From contig NZ_NFKI01000030.1 in NCBI RefSeq assembly GCF_002160305.1, forward strand, positions 1-42,261: DNA of 42,261 nucleotides. The letters are read 5' to 3'. Shown here piece after piece: positions 14,355 to 22,700 of the stretch. Under the pieces are notes generated by a model. The model made no database searches, was not told where the DNA came from, and saw only the letters and a program-made list of their open reading frames with translations. Each line of letters begins with the position of its first letter. Positions within the stretch are counted from its first letter, which is position 1. The translations under genes were made by a program, and so were the position numbers. This DNA is from Pseudoflavonifractor sp. An184. GTDB taxonomy: Bacteria > Bacillota > Clostridia > Oscillospirales > Oscillospiraceae.

Positions 14355-15830
14355 TTACAGCAGCGCGGGGAAGATCCCCTTCAAAGCGGGGTAGATCTGT
14401 TTGAACTGCTGGTACCGCGCCTCGTACCGGGCGGTGAGCTCGGGATCGGGGGTCACCGTCTGGGCCACCTGGACCAGCTTGGCGCAGACCTCCTCCACGC
14501 TGGAGCAGGCCCCGCAGGCCACCATGGCCAGCATGGCGCCGCCCATGCCCGGCCCCTGCTCGGAGACGGGCAGTTCCAGCTCCAGCCCCAGCACATTGGC
14601 CAGGATGGTCCGCCACAGGGGGCTCTTGGCTCCGCCGCCGCACAGCTTGCTGCGCCGGATGTCCAGCCCCAGGGAGCGGGCCACCTCCAGGCTGTCCCGG
14701 ATGGCGAAGGCGACGCCCTCCAGCATGGCCTGGGTCAGATCGGAGCGGCTGGTGTCCATGGTCATGCCCACAAAGGTGCCCCGGGCGTTGGTGTCGTTGA
14801 TGGGGGAGCGCTCCCCCATCAGGTAGGGCAGGAAAAATACGTGGTTGTTCCCCAGCTTGTCCGGGGTGATGGGGGCCTGCTCGGCCCCGTAGTCCTTGGT
14901 CTGGAAGACGTCCTCCATCAGCCACTTGTTGCAGCTGGCCGCCGAGAGCATGCACCCCATCAGGTGGTAGTGCCCGTCGGCGTGGGCAAAGGCGTGGAGG
15001 GCGTTGTTGGGGTCCACCCCAAACTTTCCGCTGGAGATGAAGATGGTGCCCGAGGTGCCCAGGGAGATGTTGCAGGCCCCGTCTCCCACTGTGCCGGTGC
15101 CCACGGCGGCGGCGGCGTTGTCCCCCGCACCGGCGCACACCTTCACCTCGGGGGAGAGCCCCAGCTGGGCGGCGACGTCGGGCTTCAGGGCGCCAACCGC
15201 CTCATAGCTCTCAAAGAGCTTGGGCATCTGGTCCTCCGTGAGGCCGCACAGGTCCAGCATCTCCTTGGACCAGCGCTTGTGCTCCACGTCCAGCAGCAGC
15301 ATGCCGCTGGCGTCGGAGTAGTCGGTGCAGTGGACCCCGGTGAGGATGTAGTTGATGTAGTCCTTGGGGAGCATCACCTTTTTGATGCGGGCGAAGTTCT
15401 CCGGCTCGTGTTCCCGCATCCACAGCACCTTGGGGGCGGTGAAGCCGGCGAAGGCGATGTTGGCCGTCCAGGCGGACAGCTTGTCCTTGCCCACGGTCTG
15501 GTTGAGGTAGTCCACCTCCCGGGCGGTGCGGCCGTCGTTCCACAGGATGGCCGGGCGGATCACCCGGTCATGCTCGTCCAGCACCACCAGGCCGTGCATC
15601 TGCCCGCCGGCGCCGATGCCCGCCACCTGGCCGGCGTCAAACCCCTTCAGGAGCTCCGGTACCCCCTCCAGGACGGCGCGCCGCCAGTCTTCCGGGTTCT
15701 GCTGGCTCCAGCCGGGGTGGGGAAATTCCAGGGGGTACTCCTTGGAGACCACATTCTGCACGGTCCCCTCCTGGTCCATCAGCAGCAGCTTCACCGCCGA
15801 GGTCCCTAAGTCAATTCCGATATACAGCAT
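14355..15830 (-). CDS. xylB: Xylulokinase (FGGY family)
   Basis: 491 residues from ATG 15830, with AGGAGG nine bases upstream. FGGY carbohydrate kinase: N-terminal GIDLGTSAVKLLLMD for ATP phosphates, GGQMHGLVVLD (QMHG is the xylulokinase mark) near residues 76-86, catalytic Asp in AGAGDNAAAAVG near residue 233, and the C-terminal GGGAKSPLWRTILANVL. It phosphorylates D-xylulose to D-xylulose-5-phosphate for the pentose phosphate pathway; related kinases accept ribulose. It has its own promoter (15881-15909) downstream of the transporter genes. Confidence 0.88.
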   Translation of the reverse strand: MLYIGIDLGTSAVKLLLMDQEGTVQNVVSKEYPLEFPHPGWSQQNPEDWRRAVLEGVPELLKGFDAGQVAGIGAGGQMHGLVVLDEHDRVIRPAILWNDGRTAREVDYLNQTVGKDKLSAWTANIAFAGFTAPKVLWMREHEPENFARIKKVMLPKDYINYILTGVHCTDYSDASGMLLLDVEHKRWSKEMLDLCGLTEDQMPKLFESYEAVGALKPDVAAQLGLSPEVKVCAGAGDNAAAAVGTGTVGDGACNISLGTSGTIFISSGKFGVDPNNALHAFAHADGHYHLMGCMLSAASCNKWLMEDVFQTKDYGAEQAPITPDKLGNNHVFFLPYLMGERSPINDTNARGTFVGMTMDTSRSDLTQAMLEGVAFAIRDSLEVARSLGLDIRRSKLCGGGAKSPLWRTILANVLGLELELPVSEQGPGMGGAMLAMVACGACSSVEEVCAKLVQVAQTVTPDPELTARYEARYQQFKQIYPALKGIFPALL

Positions 15831-15880
15831 AATACGATTCCTCCTCGGACCGGAGGGCCGCCCGGCGGCCGGTCTGGTAC

Positions 15881-15909
15881 AGAATACCACGCCGGGCCGG
15901 GCGGGTCAA
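15881..15909 (-). promoter_or_regulatory. Internal promoter before xylB
   Basis: Minus-strand TTGACC (15904-15909), 17-base spacer, TATTCT (15881-15886), in the 107-base gap between permease and kinase genes. A GC hairpin (15856-15870) follows in the leader. Confidence 0.6.
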
Positions 15910-15937
15910 CCTCCGGACCGATTTTCTGAAACTGGGA

Positions 15938-17122
15938 TCAGCCCTTGCCGGACTTGCGGCTGGTGACCACGTCGAAGATGACGGCCAGGAGCAGCACGCC
16001 GCCCTTGACCACATACTGCCAGGAGTCGCCGATGCCCATGATGGACATGCCCATGTTGATGACGCCCAGCAGCAGAGCGCCGATGACCACGCCGCCGATG
16101 GTGCCGCTGCCGCCGTAGGCGGACGCGCCGCCGATGAAGCAGGCGCCGATGGCGTCCATCTCAAAGGAGGTGCCGGTGTTGCCGTTGACGGAGCCCACGC
16201 GGGCGGCGTTCAGCAGGCCGCACAGGCCGGCCAGCAGGCCCATGTTGGCGTAGGCGATGAAGTAGATCTTGTTGGTGTTGATGCCGGAGAGCTGGGTGGC
16301 CTTCTCGTTGCCGCCCACCGCGTAGAAGTAGCGGCCGAAGGCGGTCTTGGCGGTGATGAAGTTGTAGATGAGGCAGATGGCCACCACCCACACCAGCATG
16401 ACGGAGATGCCCCGGTACTGGCTGAGCATGTAGCAGTAGGCCAGGATCAGCGCGGCGATGATGACGGCCTTCAGATAGTCGGCCGCGGCGCTGTTCTGAC
16501 GGTAGCCCTTCTTGGCCCGCTCACGGCGGTTCTTCACGGTGTTCAGGATGACATAGACCGCGGCCACCACGCCCACGATAAGGGCGGAGAGGACGGTGTC
16601 CCCGTCGTCCAGGCCGGGGATGTTGATGTAGGCGGTGAAGATGTTCAGGAAGGTGGAGTCCTGAATGGCCACGGTCTGGTTATCCAGCACCAGACGGCCC
16701 AGGCCACGGAAGATGAACATGCCGCCCAGGGTGGTGATGAAGGGGGGGATGCGGACATAGCCGATCCAGTAGCCCTGCCACACGCCCACCAGCAGGCCCA
16801 CAGCCAGGCAGAGCACAATGGCCAGAATGGGGTTCATGGACATGTCGGAGATCATGACCGCCGCCAGGCCGCCCACCATACAGATGACCGAGCCGATGGA
16901 CAGGTCGATGTTGCCGCCGGTGAGGATACACAGCAGCATGCCGCAGGCCATGACCAGCACGTAGCCGTTCTGAAGCATCAGGTTGGACAGGTTCTGGGCG
17001 TACACCAGACGCCCGTCGGTCAGAAACGCGAAGAGGATAAACACTACCACCAGGGCGATGACCATGGTGTATTTGCGCAGAAACTCAAATAAAGCAGTTG
17101 AAGATTGGCTGTTTGTTTTCAT
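15938..17122 (-). CDS. xylH: Sugar ABC transporter permease (XylH/MmsB type)
   Basis: 394 residues from ATG 17122, which has AAGGTG eight bases upstream; a GTG nine bases earlier lies too close to it. About ten hydrophobic helices. Family marks include the N-terminal GGNIDLSIGS segment and the C-terminal loop FEMDAIGACFIGGASAYGGS of the BPD_transp_2 group. The length and central charged insert (near residues 195-215) match XylH/MmsB/GguB permeases for xylose and related sugars. It lies 20 bases after the ATPase gene. Confidence 0.85.
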   Translation of the reverse strand: MKTNSQSSTALFEFLRKYTMVIALVVVFILFAFLTDGRLVYAQNLSNLMLQNGYVLVMACGMLLCILTGGNIDLSIGSVICMVGGLAAVMISDMSMNPILAIVLCLAVGLLVGVWQGYWIGYVRIPPFITTLGGMFIFRGLGRLVLDNQTVAIQDSTFLNIFTAYINIPGLDDGDTVLSALIVGVVAAVYVILNTVKNRRERAKKGYRQNSAAADYLKAVIIAALILAYCYMLSQYRGISVMLVWVVAICLIYNFITAKTAFGRYFYAVGGNEKATQLSGINTNKIYFIAYANMGLLAGLCGLLNAARVGSVNGNTGTSFEMDAIGACFIGGASAYGGSGTIGGVVIGALLLGVINMGMSIMGIGDSWQYVVKGGVLLLAVIFDVVTSRKSGKG

Positions 17123-17142
17123 CGTTTTCACACCTTCCCTTT

Positions 17143-18684
17143 TTACGCCTTGGCGGTATCCCGGATGATATAGCCCATGATGCTCTCCTGGGTGGCATCC
17201 GCCGCGTTGACCTCGGCCAGCAGGCGGCCCTCATTCATCACATAGATCCGGTCGCACATGCCCAGCAGCTCGGGCAGCTCGGAGGAGATCATCACCACCG
17301 ACTTGCCCTTGGACACCATGTCGTTGATCAGGCAGTAAATGTCGTACTTGGCGCCCACGTCGATGCCGCGGGTGGGCTCGTCCATGATCAGAATGTCCGG
17401 CTCGGTGAACATCCACTTGCCCAGCAGGGCCTTCTGCTGGTTGCCGCCGGACAGGTTGCCGACGCGCTGCTCGATGGTGGGGGTCTTGGTCCCCATCTCC
17501 TTCGTCATCTGATCGGCCACCTGGACCTCCTTGTCGGTATCGATGATGCCGCCGCCGCACACCTTGTCCAGGCGGGCCAGGGTGGTATTGAAGCGAATGG
17601 ACTCATCCAGGATCAGGCCGTTGGTCTTCCGGTCCTCGGTGACATAGGCCAGCTTGTGGTGGATGGCGTCCTCGGGGCTCTTCAGGTTGACCTTCTCCCC
17701 GTTGAGGTAGACCTCGCCGGAGATATCGGTGCCGTAGCTGCGGCCGAAGATGGACATGGCCAGCTCGGTGCGCCCGGCGCCCTGCAGGCCGGAGAAGCCC
17801 ACCACCTCGCCCTTACGGACATAGAACGAGATGTTGTCGTCCACCACCCGCTCGGGATACAGGGGGTGGTGCACCGTCCAGTTCTTGACCTCCATGCTCA
17901 CGGTGTCCTGCACCTTGTGCTCCCGCTTGGGATAGCGGTCCTCCATGGCGCGGCCCACCATGCCCTTGATGATCCGGTCCTCGCTGAACTCGTCCACGCC
18001 CTTGACCAGAGTCTCGATGGTGGAGCCGTCCCGGATGATGGTGGCCTTGTCGGCGCAGTAGATGATCTCGTTGAGCTTGTGGGTGATGATGATGGAGGTC
18101 AGGCCCTGCTTCTTGAATTCCATCAGCAGGTCCAGCAGCATCTTGGCGTCCTCGTCGTTGAGGGAGGAGGTGGGCTCGTCCAGAATCAGGAGCCGCACCT
18201 TCTTGGAGAAGGCCTTGGCGATCTCCACCAGCTGCTGCTTGCCGGTGCCGATGTCCTTGACCAGGGTCTGGGCCGACTCGTTCAGCCCCACCTGCTTCAT
18301 ATGTTGTTCGGCCTCGTAGTAGGTCTTGTTCCAGTCGATAAAGCCGAATTTGTTTTTGATCTCATTGCCCAGGAACATGTTTTCTCCAATGGACAACAGC
18401 GGGATCAGGGCCAGTTCCTGGTGAATAATGACGATGCCCACCGCCTCGCTGTCCTTCTGGTTCTTGAATTGACAGAGCTTTCCGTCATAGTAGATTTCGC
18501 CGGAGTAGCTGCCCGCCGGATAGGTTCCGGAGAGCACGTTCATCAAGGTTGATTTTCCCGCGCCGTTTTCCCCGATCAGCGCGTGGATCTCGCCCTCTTC
18601 CACCTTCAGGTTCACGTTGTCCAGCGCCTTGACGCCGGGGAACTCCTTGGTGATGGAGCGCATTTCCAAAAGTGTCTTAGCCAA
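17143..18684 (-). CDS. xylG: Sugar ABC transporter ATP-binding protein (XylG/MmsA type)
   Basis: 513 residues with two ABC domains in tandem, as in XylG. The first has Walker [10 protein letters not shown] near residues 39-47 and the variant signature [13 protein letters not shown]; the second has the expected degenerate Walker [11 protein letters not shown] and [14 protein letters not shown] with [16 protein letters not shown]. The reading starts at TTG 18684, eight bases after AGGAGG, and the protein start [20 protein letters not shown] matches the family's usual N-terminus, so the TTG start is credible. It energises sugar import with the permease and binding protein. Confidence 0.88.
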   Translation of the reverse strand: MAKTLLEMRSITKEFPGVKALDNVNLKVEEGEIHALIGENGAGKSTLMNVLSGTYPAGSYSGEIYYDGKLCQFKNQKDSEAVGIVIIHQELALIPLLSIGENMFLGNEIKNKFGFIDWNKTYYEAEQHMKQVGLNESAQTLVKDIGTGKQQLVEIAKAFSKKVRLLILDEPTSSLNDEDAKMLLDLLMEFKKQGLTSIIITHKLNEIIYCADKATIIRDGSTIETLVKGVDEFSEDRIIKGMVGRAMEDRYPKREHKVQDTVSMEVKNWTVHHPLYPERVVDDNISFYVRKGEVVGFSGLQGAGRTELAMSIFGRSYGTDISGEVYLNGEKVNLKSPEDAIHHKLAYVTEDRKTNGLILDESIRFNTTLARLDKVCGGGIIDTDKEVQVADQMTKEMGTKTPTIEQRVGNLSGGNQQKALLGKWMFTEPDILIMDEPTRGIDVGAKYDIYCLINDMVSKGKSVVMISSELPELLGMCDRIYVMNEGRLLAEVNAADATQESIMGYIIRDTAKA

Positions 18685-18725
18685 ACAAAGTTCCTCCTCT
18701 CCGCCGCAGTATCCCAGATATTAAG

Positions 18726-18753
18726 AATGGGCGGGGCAGATGCCCCGCCCATT
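18726..18753 (-). promoter_or_regulatory. Intercistronic hairpin between binding protein and ATPase genes
   Basis: Perfect 12-base arms at 18726-18737 and 18742-18753 with a four-base loop, no T-run. Such hairpins protect the upstream message end and let the binding protein be made in excess; that role is inference. Confidence 0.65.
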
Positions 18754-18787
18754 ACGCTGCTCCTGTGTTTACAGATTGGCGGTTTGA

Positions 18788-19966
18788 TCAACCCGCGGCG
18801 ACCAGATAGCCGTCGTCGCCCACGGTGTAGTAGCCGGTGTCCACCAGCTTCTCCTGCATGTTGTCGGCGGTAACCACGTCAGGCACCAGCAGGAAGGAGG
18901 GGCAGTTGTGACCCTCGGAGGTGGCGTAGGACTCGGTGTCATAGGAGCACTCGAAGTCCCAGGCGGAGTTGGTGATCAGGGTCTCGTCGATGGTGTCGCC
19001 GTTCAGGATGGCCTTGGCCAGGTCCAGGGTGACAACGGCCTCGTTGGCCACGGCCTTGTACACGGTCATGGACTGGATGCCGTCCTTGATGTTCTTCAGG
19101 TTGGCCACGTCGCCGTCCTGGCCGGTGATGATGATCTCGGACTTGTTGGCGCCGGCGTAGTCGGACTGGATGGCCTGGGTCACGCCCAGAGAGGTGGAGT
19201 CGTTGGAGCACAGCCAGGCGTCAACCTCGGTGCCGTCGGCGTAGTAGGAGGCCAGGATGTTCTGAGCGCGCTCCATAGCGGTCTGGGTATCCCAGGCGGC
19301 GGTGGCGACGGTGTCAAAGTCGGTCTGGCCGGAGACGACAACCAGCTTGCCCTCGTCGATGTAGGGCTGCAGCACGTCCATGGCGCCCTGGAAGAAGTAG
19401 GGGGCGTTGTTGTCGGCGGGGTCGCCGGCGGTCAGCTCAATGTTGAAGGGGCCGGCCTGGTTCTCCAGGTCCAGGGTGTCCACGATGTACTGGCCCTGCA
19501 GGGTGCCCACGGTGTAGTTGTCGAAGGACACGTAGTAGGACACGTTGTCGTTCATGATCAGACGGTCATAGGCGATGATGGGGATGCCAGCCTCGCCGGC
19601 CTCGTTCATGACGGTGTTCAGGGCCTCGCCGTCGATGGCGGCCACCACCAGCAGGTCCACATCCTCGGCGATCATGTTCTGGATGTCGTTCACCTGGCGG
19701 TTGGTGTCGTTGTCGGAGTAGGTGACGATGGTCTCATAGCCGGCGGCCTGGAACTGCTGATCCAGGTAGGAGCCGTCACGGTTCCACCGCTCCAGGGACT
19801 GAGTGGGCATGGAGATGCCGATCTTCTGGGCGCCGTCCGCCGCAGAACCGGAGCCGCTGGTGCTCGCGGAGCCGGAGCCGGAAGAGCTTCCGCCGCCGTT
19901 ACCGCCGCAGGCGGCCAGAGACAGGGACATCGCTAAGGCAAGAGACAGTGCAAGAAATTTTTTCAT
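18788..19966 (-). CDS. xylF: Sugar-binding lipoprotein (XylF/ChvE type)
   Basis: 392 residues. The signal peptide ends in the lipobox LAACG, and a Gly/Ser-rich linker follows to about residue 45. The periplasmic-binding fold of the pentose/hexose type begins at KIGISMPTQSLERWNRDGSYL, typical of XylF/ChvE proteins, with IAYDRLIMN, YVSFDNYTVG and TGQDGDVANLKNI around the sugar pocket. It captures a sugar (xylose, glucose or a related pyranose) for the XylGH importer. AGGAGG lies ten bases before ATG 19966. First gene of the minus-strand sugar operon; promoter at 20044-20071. Confidence 0.88.
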   Translation of the reverse strand: MKKFLALSLALAMSLSLAACGGNGGGSSSGSGSASTSGSGSAADGAQKIGISMPTQSLERWNRDGSYLDQQFQAAGYETIVTYSDNDTNRQVNDIQNMIAEDVDLLVVAAIDGEALNTVMNEAGEAGIPIIAYDRLIMNDNVSYYVSFDNYTVGTLQGQYIVDTLDLENQAGPFNIELTAGDPADNNAPYFFQGAMDVLQPYIDEGKLVVVSGQTDFDTVATAAWDTQTAMERAQNILASYYADGTEVDAWLCSNDSTSLGVTQAIQSDYAGANKSEIIITGQDGDVANLKNIKDGIQSMTVYKAVANEAVVTLDLAKAILNGDTIDETLITNSAWDFECSYDTESYATSEGHNCPSFLLVPDVVTADNMQEKLVDTGYYTVGDDGYLVAAG

Positions 19967-20017
19967 AGCTCATTTTCCTCCTGTTTTCCTCACAGTGTAT
20001 GTAGGTGGATCGGAACT

Positions 20018-20036
20018 GGAAGTCTTTTGCACTTCC
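20018..20036 (-). promoter_or_regulatory. Hairpin at the 5' end of the sugar-operon transcript
   Basis: GGAAGT (20018-20023) and ACTTCC (20031-20036) pair around a seven-base loop right where transcription should begin. It could stabilise the message or be an operator. Confidence 0.4.
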
Positions 20037-20043
20037 GAGTACC

Positions 20044-20071
20044 ATTTTATAACTAACTTTATAAAAGTCAA
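20044..20071 (-). promoter_or_regulatory. Sugar-operon promoter
   Basis: Minus-strand TTGACT (20066-20071), 16-base spacer, TAAAAT (20044-20049). The spacer holds the operator-like TTTATAAAAG (20058-20067 on plus). Confidence 0.65.
20058..20067. promoter_or_regulatory. Candidate ROK-repressor operator 1
   Basis: TTTATAAAAG within the spacer of the xylF promoter; the same ten bases recur at 20291-20300. Confidence 0.4.
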
Positions 20072-20143
20072 GAGAAACCGGGGGCGCTCCCGTCAATTTT
20101 GTCAGCCTGCATCAAATCTATGTAAATTATTTGTGCAAACCGC

Positions 20144-20228
20144 AAAATTTCAAGATTTTCTTCCCTGAAGTTTTCATCTGGCCCTCACACTTTTCTTCAG
20201 GGCAATACTGTATGAAATCTGAAATTTT
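20144..20228. repeat. Inverted repeat between the divergent sugar promoters
   Basis: CCCTGAAG (20163-20170) pairs with CTTCAGGG (20195-20202), and outside them AAAATTTCAAGATTT (20144-20158) nearly pairs with AAATCTGAAATTTT (20215-20228). It lies upstream of both promoters and might bind an activator such as a CcpA-like or sugar-specific protein (inference). Confidence 0.4.
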
Positions 20229-20231
20229 AGG

Positions 20232-20259
20232 TTGACGGCGCAGTAAAATGTGATAATAT
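20232..20259 (+). promoter_or_regulatory. Promoter of the ROK repressor gene
   Basis: TTGACG (20232-20237), 16-base spacer, TAATAT (20254-20259). Confidence 0.55.
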
Positions 20260-20290
20260 AGACATATTAAAACCTATTTTGTGAATCAGT

Positions 20291-20300
20291 TTTATAAAAG
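20291..20300. promoter_or_regulatory. Candidate ROK-repressor operator 2
   Basis: TTTATAAAAG, an exact match to the site in the xylF promoter, about 25 bases after the expected start of the ROK transcript, which would suit autoregulation. Confidence 0.4.
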
Positions 20301-20333
20301 AAGCGCCTTTAAGAGTTGAATGAGAGGGAAACT

Positions 20334-21458
20334 ATGGACGTCAATTCGAATGAACGCCGGAGGCAGACCCGCAGCAACGTATACCACTACCTGTACGGCG
20401 CCCAGGAGTTCTGCACCCGGCAGTCCCTGGCCCAGGCCCTGGACCTGAGCCTGCCCACCATTTATCAGAACCTGACGGATCTGGTGGACGCCGGGCTGGT
20501 GCGCTACGCCGGACAGTCCCAGTCCACCGGCGGACGCAAGGCCAGCGGCCTGGCCATCGTCCCCGACGCCCGGGTGGCGGTGGGCATCGCGCTGACGGAG
20601 GACCGGCTCCGCTTCTCCGCCGCCGACCTGCGCCTGAACGAGATCGCCTACCACAAGGTGTCGCACACCTCCAACTTTGAGATGGAGGAGCTGGGCGCCC
20701 TGGTGGCCCGGGAGCTGGAGCAGTTTCTGGACGCCTACCACATTGACCGGAGCCGGCTGCTGGGGGTGTGCATTGCCATGGCGGGCGTGACCGACCCGGA
20801 GGGAGGGCATCTCCTGTACGCCCCCACCATGCACCTGCGCAATGTGGAGCTGTCCGGGCTGACCCGCTCCATCCCATACCCCACCTATGTGGAAAATGAC
20901 GCCACATGCAGCGGATACGCCGAGTGGTTTATGCGGGGAGACCAGGAGAATCTGGCCTACCTCTCCCTGGAAAACGGCGTGGGCGGCGCGTTCATCTCCA
21001 ACGGAGTCGTCTATGGCGGGGACAACCGGCGCAGCGCCGAGTTCGGCCACCTGTGCGTGGAGCCCGGCGGGCTGCCCTGCGCCTGCGGCAAGTGGGGCTG
21101 CCTGGAGGCCTACTGCTCCGACTGGCGGATTCGGAACACCTTCGGCGTCTCTCTGAAGGAGTTCTTTGAGGGCGTGAACCAGGGGAACCCGGAATACGCC
21201 GCCCTCTGGAAGGATTTTCTGTTCCACCTGGCCATCGGCGCCAGCAATATCCGCATGGCTCTGGACTGCACAGTGGTCCTGGGGGGATTTATGAGCCAGT
21301 ACCTGGACCCCTACCTGCCCATGCTTCGGGAATATGCCGCCGCCAACGACCCCTTTGAGCGGCGGGCGGACTATCTGCAGCTGGGCGTCCTGCGCAGCCA
21401 CGCCGTGCCGCTGGGGGCCGCCCTCCACTTCATTCGGGATTTTTTGGATACCGTCTGA
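20334..21458 (+). CDS. ROK family transcriptional repressor (XylR/NagC-like)
   Basis: 374 residues from ATG 20334, preceded by GAGAGGG at five bases. An N-terminal winged helix-turn-helix (about residues 8-65, with RQSLAQALDLSLPTIYQNL) is followed by a ROK sugar-kinase-like domain. The zinc-binding motif CACGKWGCLE fits CxCGxxGC near residues 249-258, and ENGVGGAFISNG is the phosphate-loop region. It lies divergent from the sugar operon and most likely represses it and itself, with a sugar or sugar phosphate releasing it (inference from position and the two matching operator-like sites). Confidence 0.85.
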   Translation: MDVNSNERRRQTRSNVYHYLYGAQEFCTRQSLAQALDLSLPTIYQNLTDLVDAGLVRYAGQSQSTGGRKASGLAIVPDARVAVGIALTEDRLRFSAADLRLNEIAYHKVSHTSNFEMEELGALVARELEQFLDAYHIDRSRLLGVCIAMAGVTDPEGGHLLYAPTMHLRNVELSGLTRSIPYPTYVENDATCSGYAEWFMRGDQENLAYLSLENGVGGAFISNGVVYGGDNRRSAEFGHLCVEPGGLPCACGKWGCLEAYCSDWRIRNTFGVSLKEFFEGVNQGNPEYAALWKDFLFHLAIGASNIRMALDCTVVLGGFMSQYLDPYLPMLREYAAANDPFERRADYLQLGVLRSHAVPLGAALHFIRDFLDTV

Positions 21459-21465
21459 TCCATCC

Positions 21466-21497
21466 CGCCGCCTGGACTTTCTCCAGGCGGCGCTTTC
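21466..21497 (+). terminator. Terminator of the ROK gene
   Basis: Perfect 11-base arms at 21466-21476 and 21482-21492 followed by a short T-rich tail. Confidence 0.7.
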
Positions 21498-21558
21498 TGT
21501 GTCCGCTCCGCCTGCGGCGTAAAATCAGAGTAATTTTATAGGGAATTTTGCTTTCCTC

Positions 21559-21587
21559 TTGTCAAAGACGGACGGCTGTGCTTTAAT
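21559..21587 (+). promoter_or_regulatory. Promoter of the threonine dehydratase gene
   Basis: TTGTCA (21559-21564), 17-base spacer, TTTAAT (21582-21587). Confidence 0.6.
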
Positions 21588-21621
21588 GAAGTCATCCAAA
21601 ACAGAAAGAAGGTTCTGCCCT

Positions 21622-22587
21622 ATGATCACATATCAGGATGTCCAGGCGGCCCGGGAGCGCATCGCCCCCTACATCGTCCGCACGCCGCTGCTCCGGGTCC
21701 CCGCCCTGGACGAGGCCCTGGGCTGCCAGGTCTACCTGAAGCACGAGGGCTTCCAGCCCATGGGGGCCTTCAAGCTCCGGGGCGCCATGAACAAGGCCCT
21801 GTCCCTCACTCCCGAGGAGCGCGCCCGGGGCCTGGTGTGCGCCTCCTCGGGCAACCACGCCCAGGGGGTGGCCTACGCCGCCCACAAGCTGGGCTGCCGG
21901 GCGGTCATCGTCATGCCCACCAACGCCAATCCGGTGAAGCTGGCCGGGGTGAAGAAGTGGGGCGGCCAGGTGGAGCTGGTGGGCACCCTCTCCTCCCAGC
22001 GGGAGGCCCGGGCGGCGGAGCTGGTCCGGGAGCAGGGCATGGTGGAGGTCCACCCCTACGCCGACCCCTATGTGGCGGCGGGCCAGGGGACCCTGGCTCT
22101 GGAGATTCTGGAGGACCTGCCCGACGCCAGCCTGGTGGCCGCCCCCATCGGCGGAGGCGGGCTGATCTCCGGCGTGGCCACCGCGGCGAAGGGGGTCAAT
22201 CCCCAGGTGCGCACTGTGGGCGTGGAGCCCGCCGGCGCCCCCCGCTACACCCGCAGCCGGGCGGAGGGCCGCCCCGTCCAGCTGGACTCGGTGAACACCA
22301 TCGCCGACGGCACCCGCACCGACCACGCCAACCCGGACAACTTCGCCATGATCCAGGAGCGGGTGGATGAGCTGTACACGGTGGAGGATGCCTGGATCGA
22401 GAAGGCCATGCTCCTGCTGATGACCCAGGCCAAGGTGATCGCCGAGCCCTCCTCCGCCCTGCCGGTGGCCGCCGCTCTGTCCGGCGCGCTTCCGGTGAAA
22501 CCGGAGGACAAGGCGGTCTTTGTCCTCTCCGGCGGCAACGCAGACCCGGCTCTGCTGGCCCGGCTCCTGACCCAGGCGGCGGAATAA
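21622..22587 (+). CDS. Threonine ammonia-lyase / serine-threonine dehydratase, catabolic type
   Basis: 321 residues from ATG 21622 (AGAAGG ten bases upstream). PLP fold-type II enzyme: the PLP lysine is K51 in MGAFKLRGA, ASSGNHAQGVAYAA binds the substrate carboxylate, and APIGGGGLISG near residues 175-185 holds the PLP phosphate. There is no C-terminal ACT domain, so it resembles the short catabolic enzymes rather than biosynthetic IlvA. It converts threonine to 2-oxobutyrate and ammonia, possibly also serine to pyruvate; serine racemase activity is an alternative in this group. The thioredoxin genes follow after 113 bases on the same strand. Confidence 0.85.
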   Translation: MITYQDVQAARERIAPYIVRTPLLRVPALDEALGCQVYLKHEGFQPMGAFKLRGAMNKALSLTPEERARGLVCASSGNHAQGVAYAAHKLGCRAVIVMPTNANPVKLAGVKKWGGQVELVGTLSSQREARAAELVREQGMVEVHPYADPYVAAGQGTLALEILEDLPDASLVAAPIGGGGLISGVATAAKGVNPQVRTVGVEPAGAPRYTRSRAEGRPVQLDSVNTIADGTRTDHANPDNFAMIQERVDELYTVEDAWIEKAMLLLMTQAKVIAEPSSALPVAAALSGALPVKPEDKAVFVLSGGNADPALLARLLTQAAE

Positions 22588-22700
22588 ATTCTGTCGTTTT
22601 GTGATCTGGTCACGGAAAAAGGCCGGACTGCCGGATATACTAAGCATCAGAAAGCAGAACACGCCCCCGCCCGGACGGGCGGAGGCGGGAGGTGAAACCA

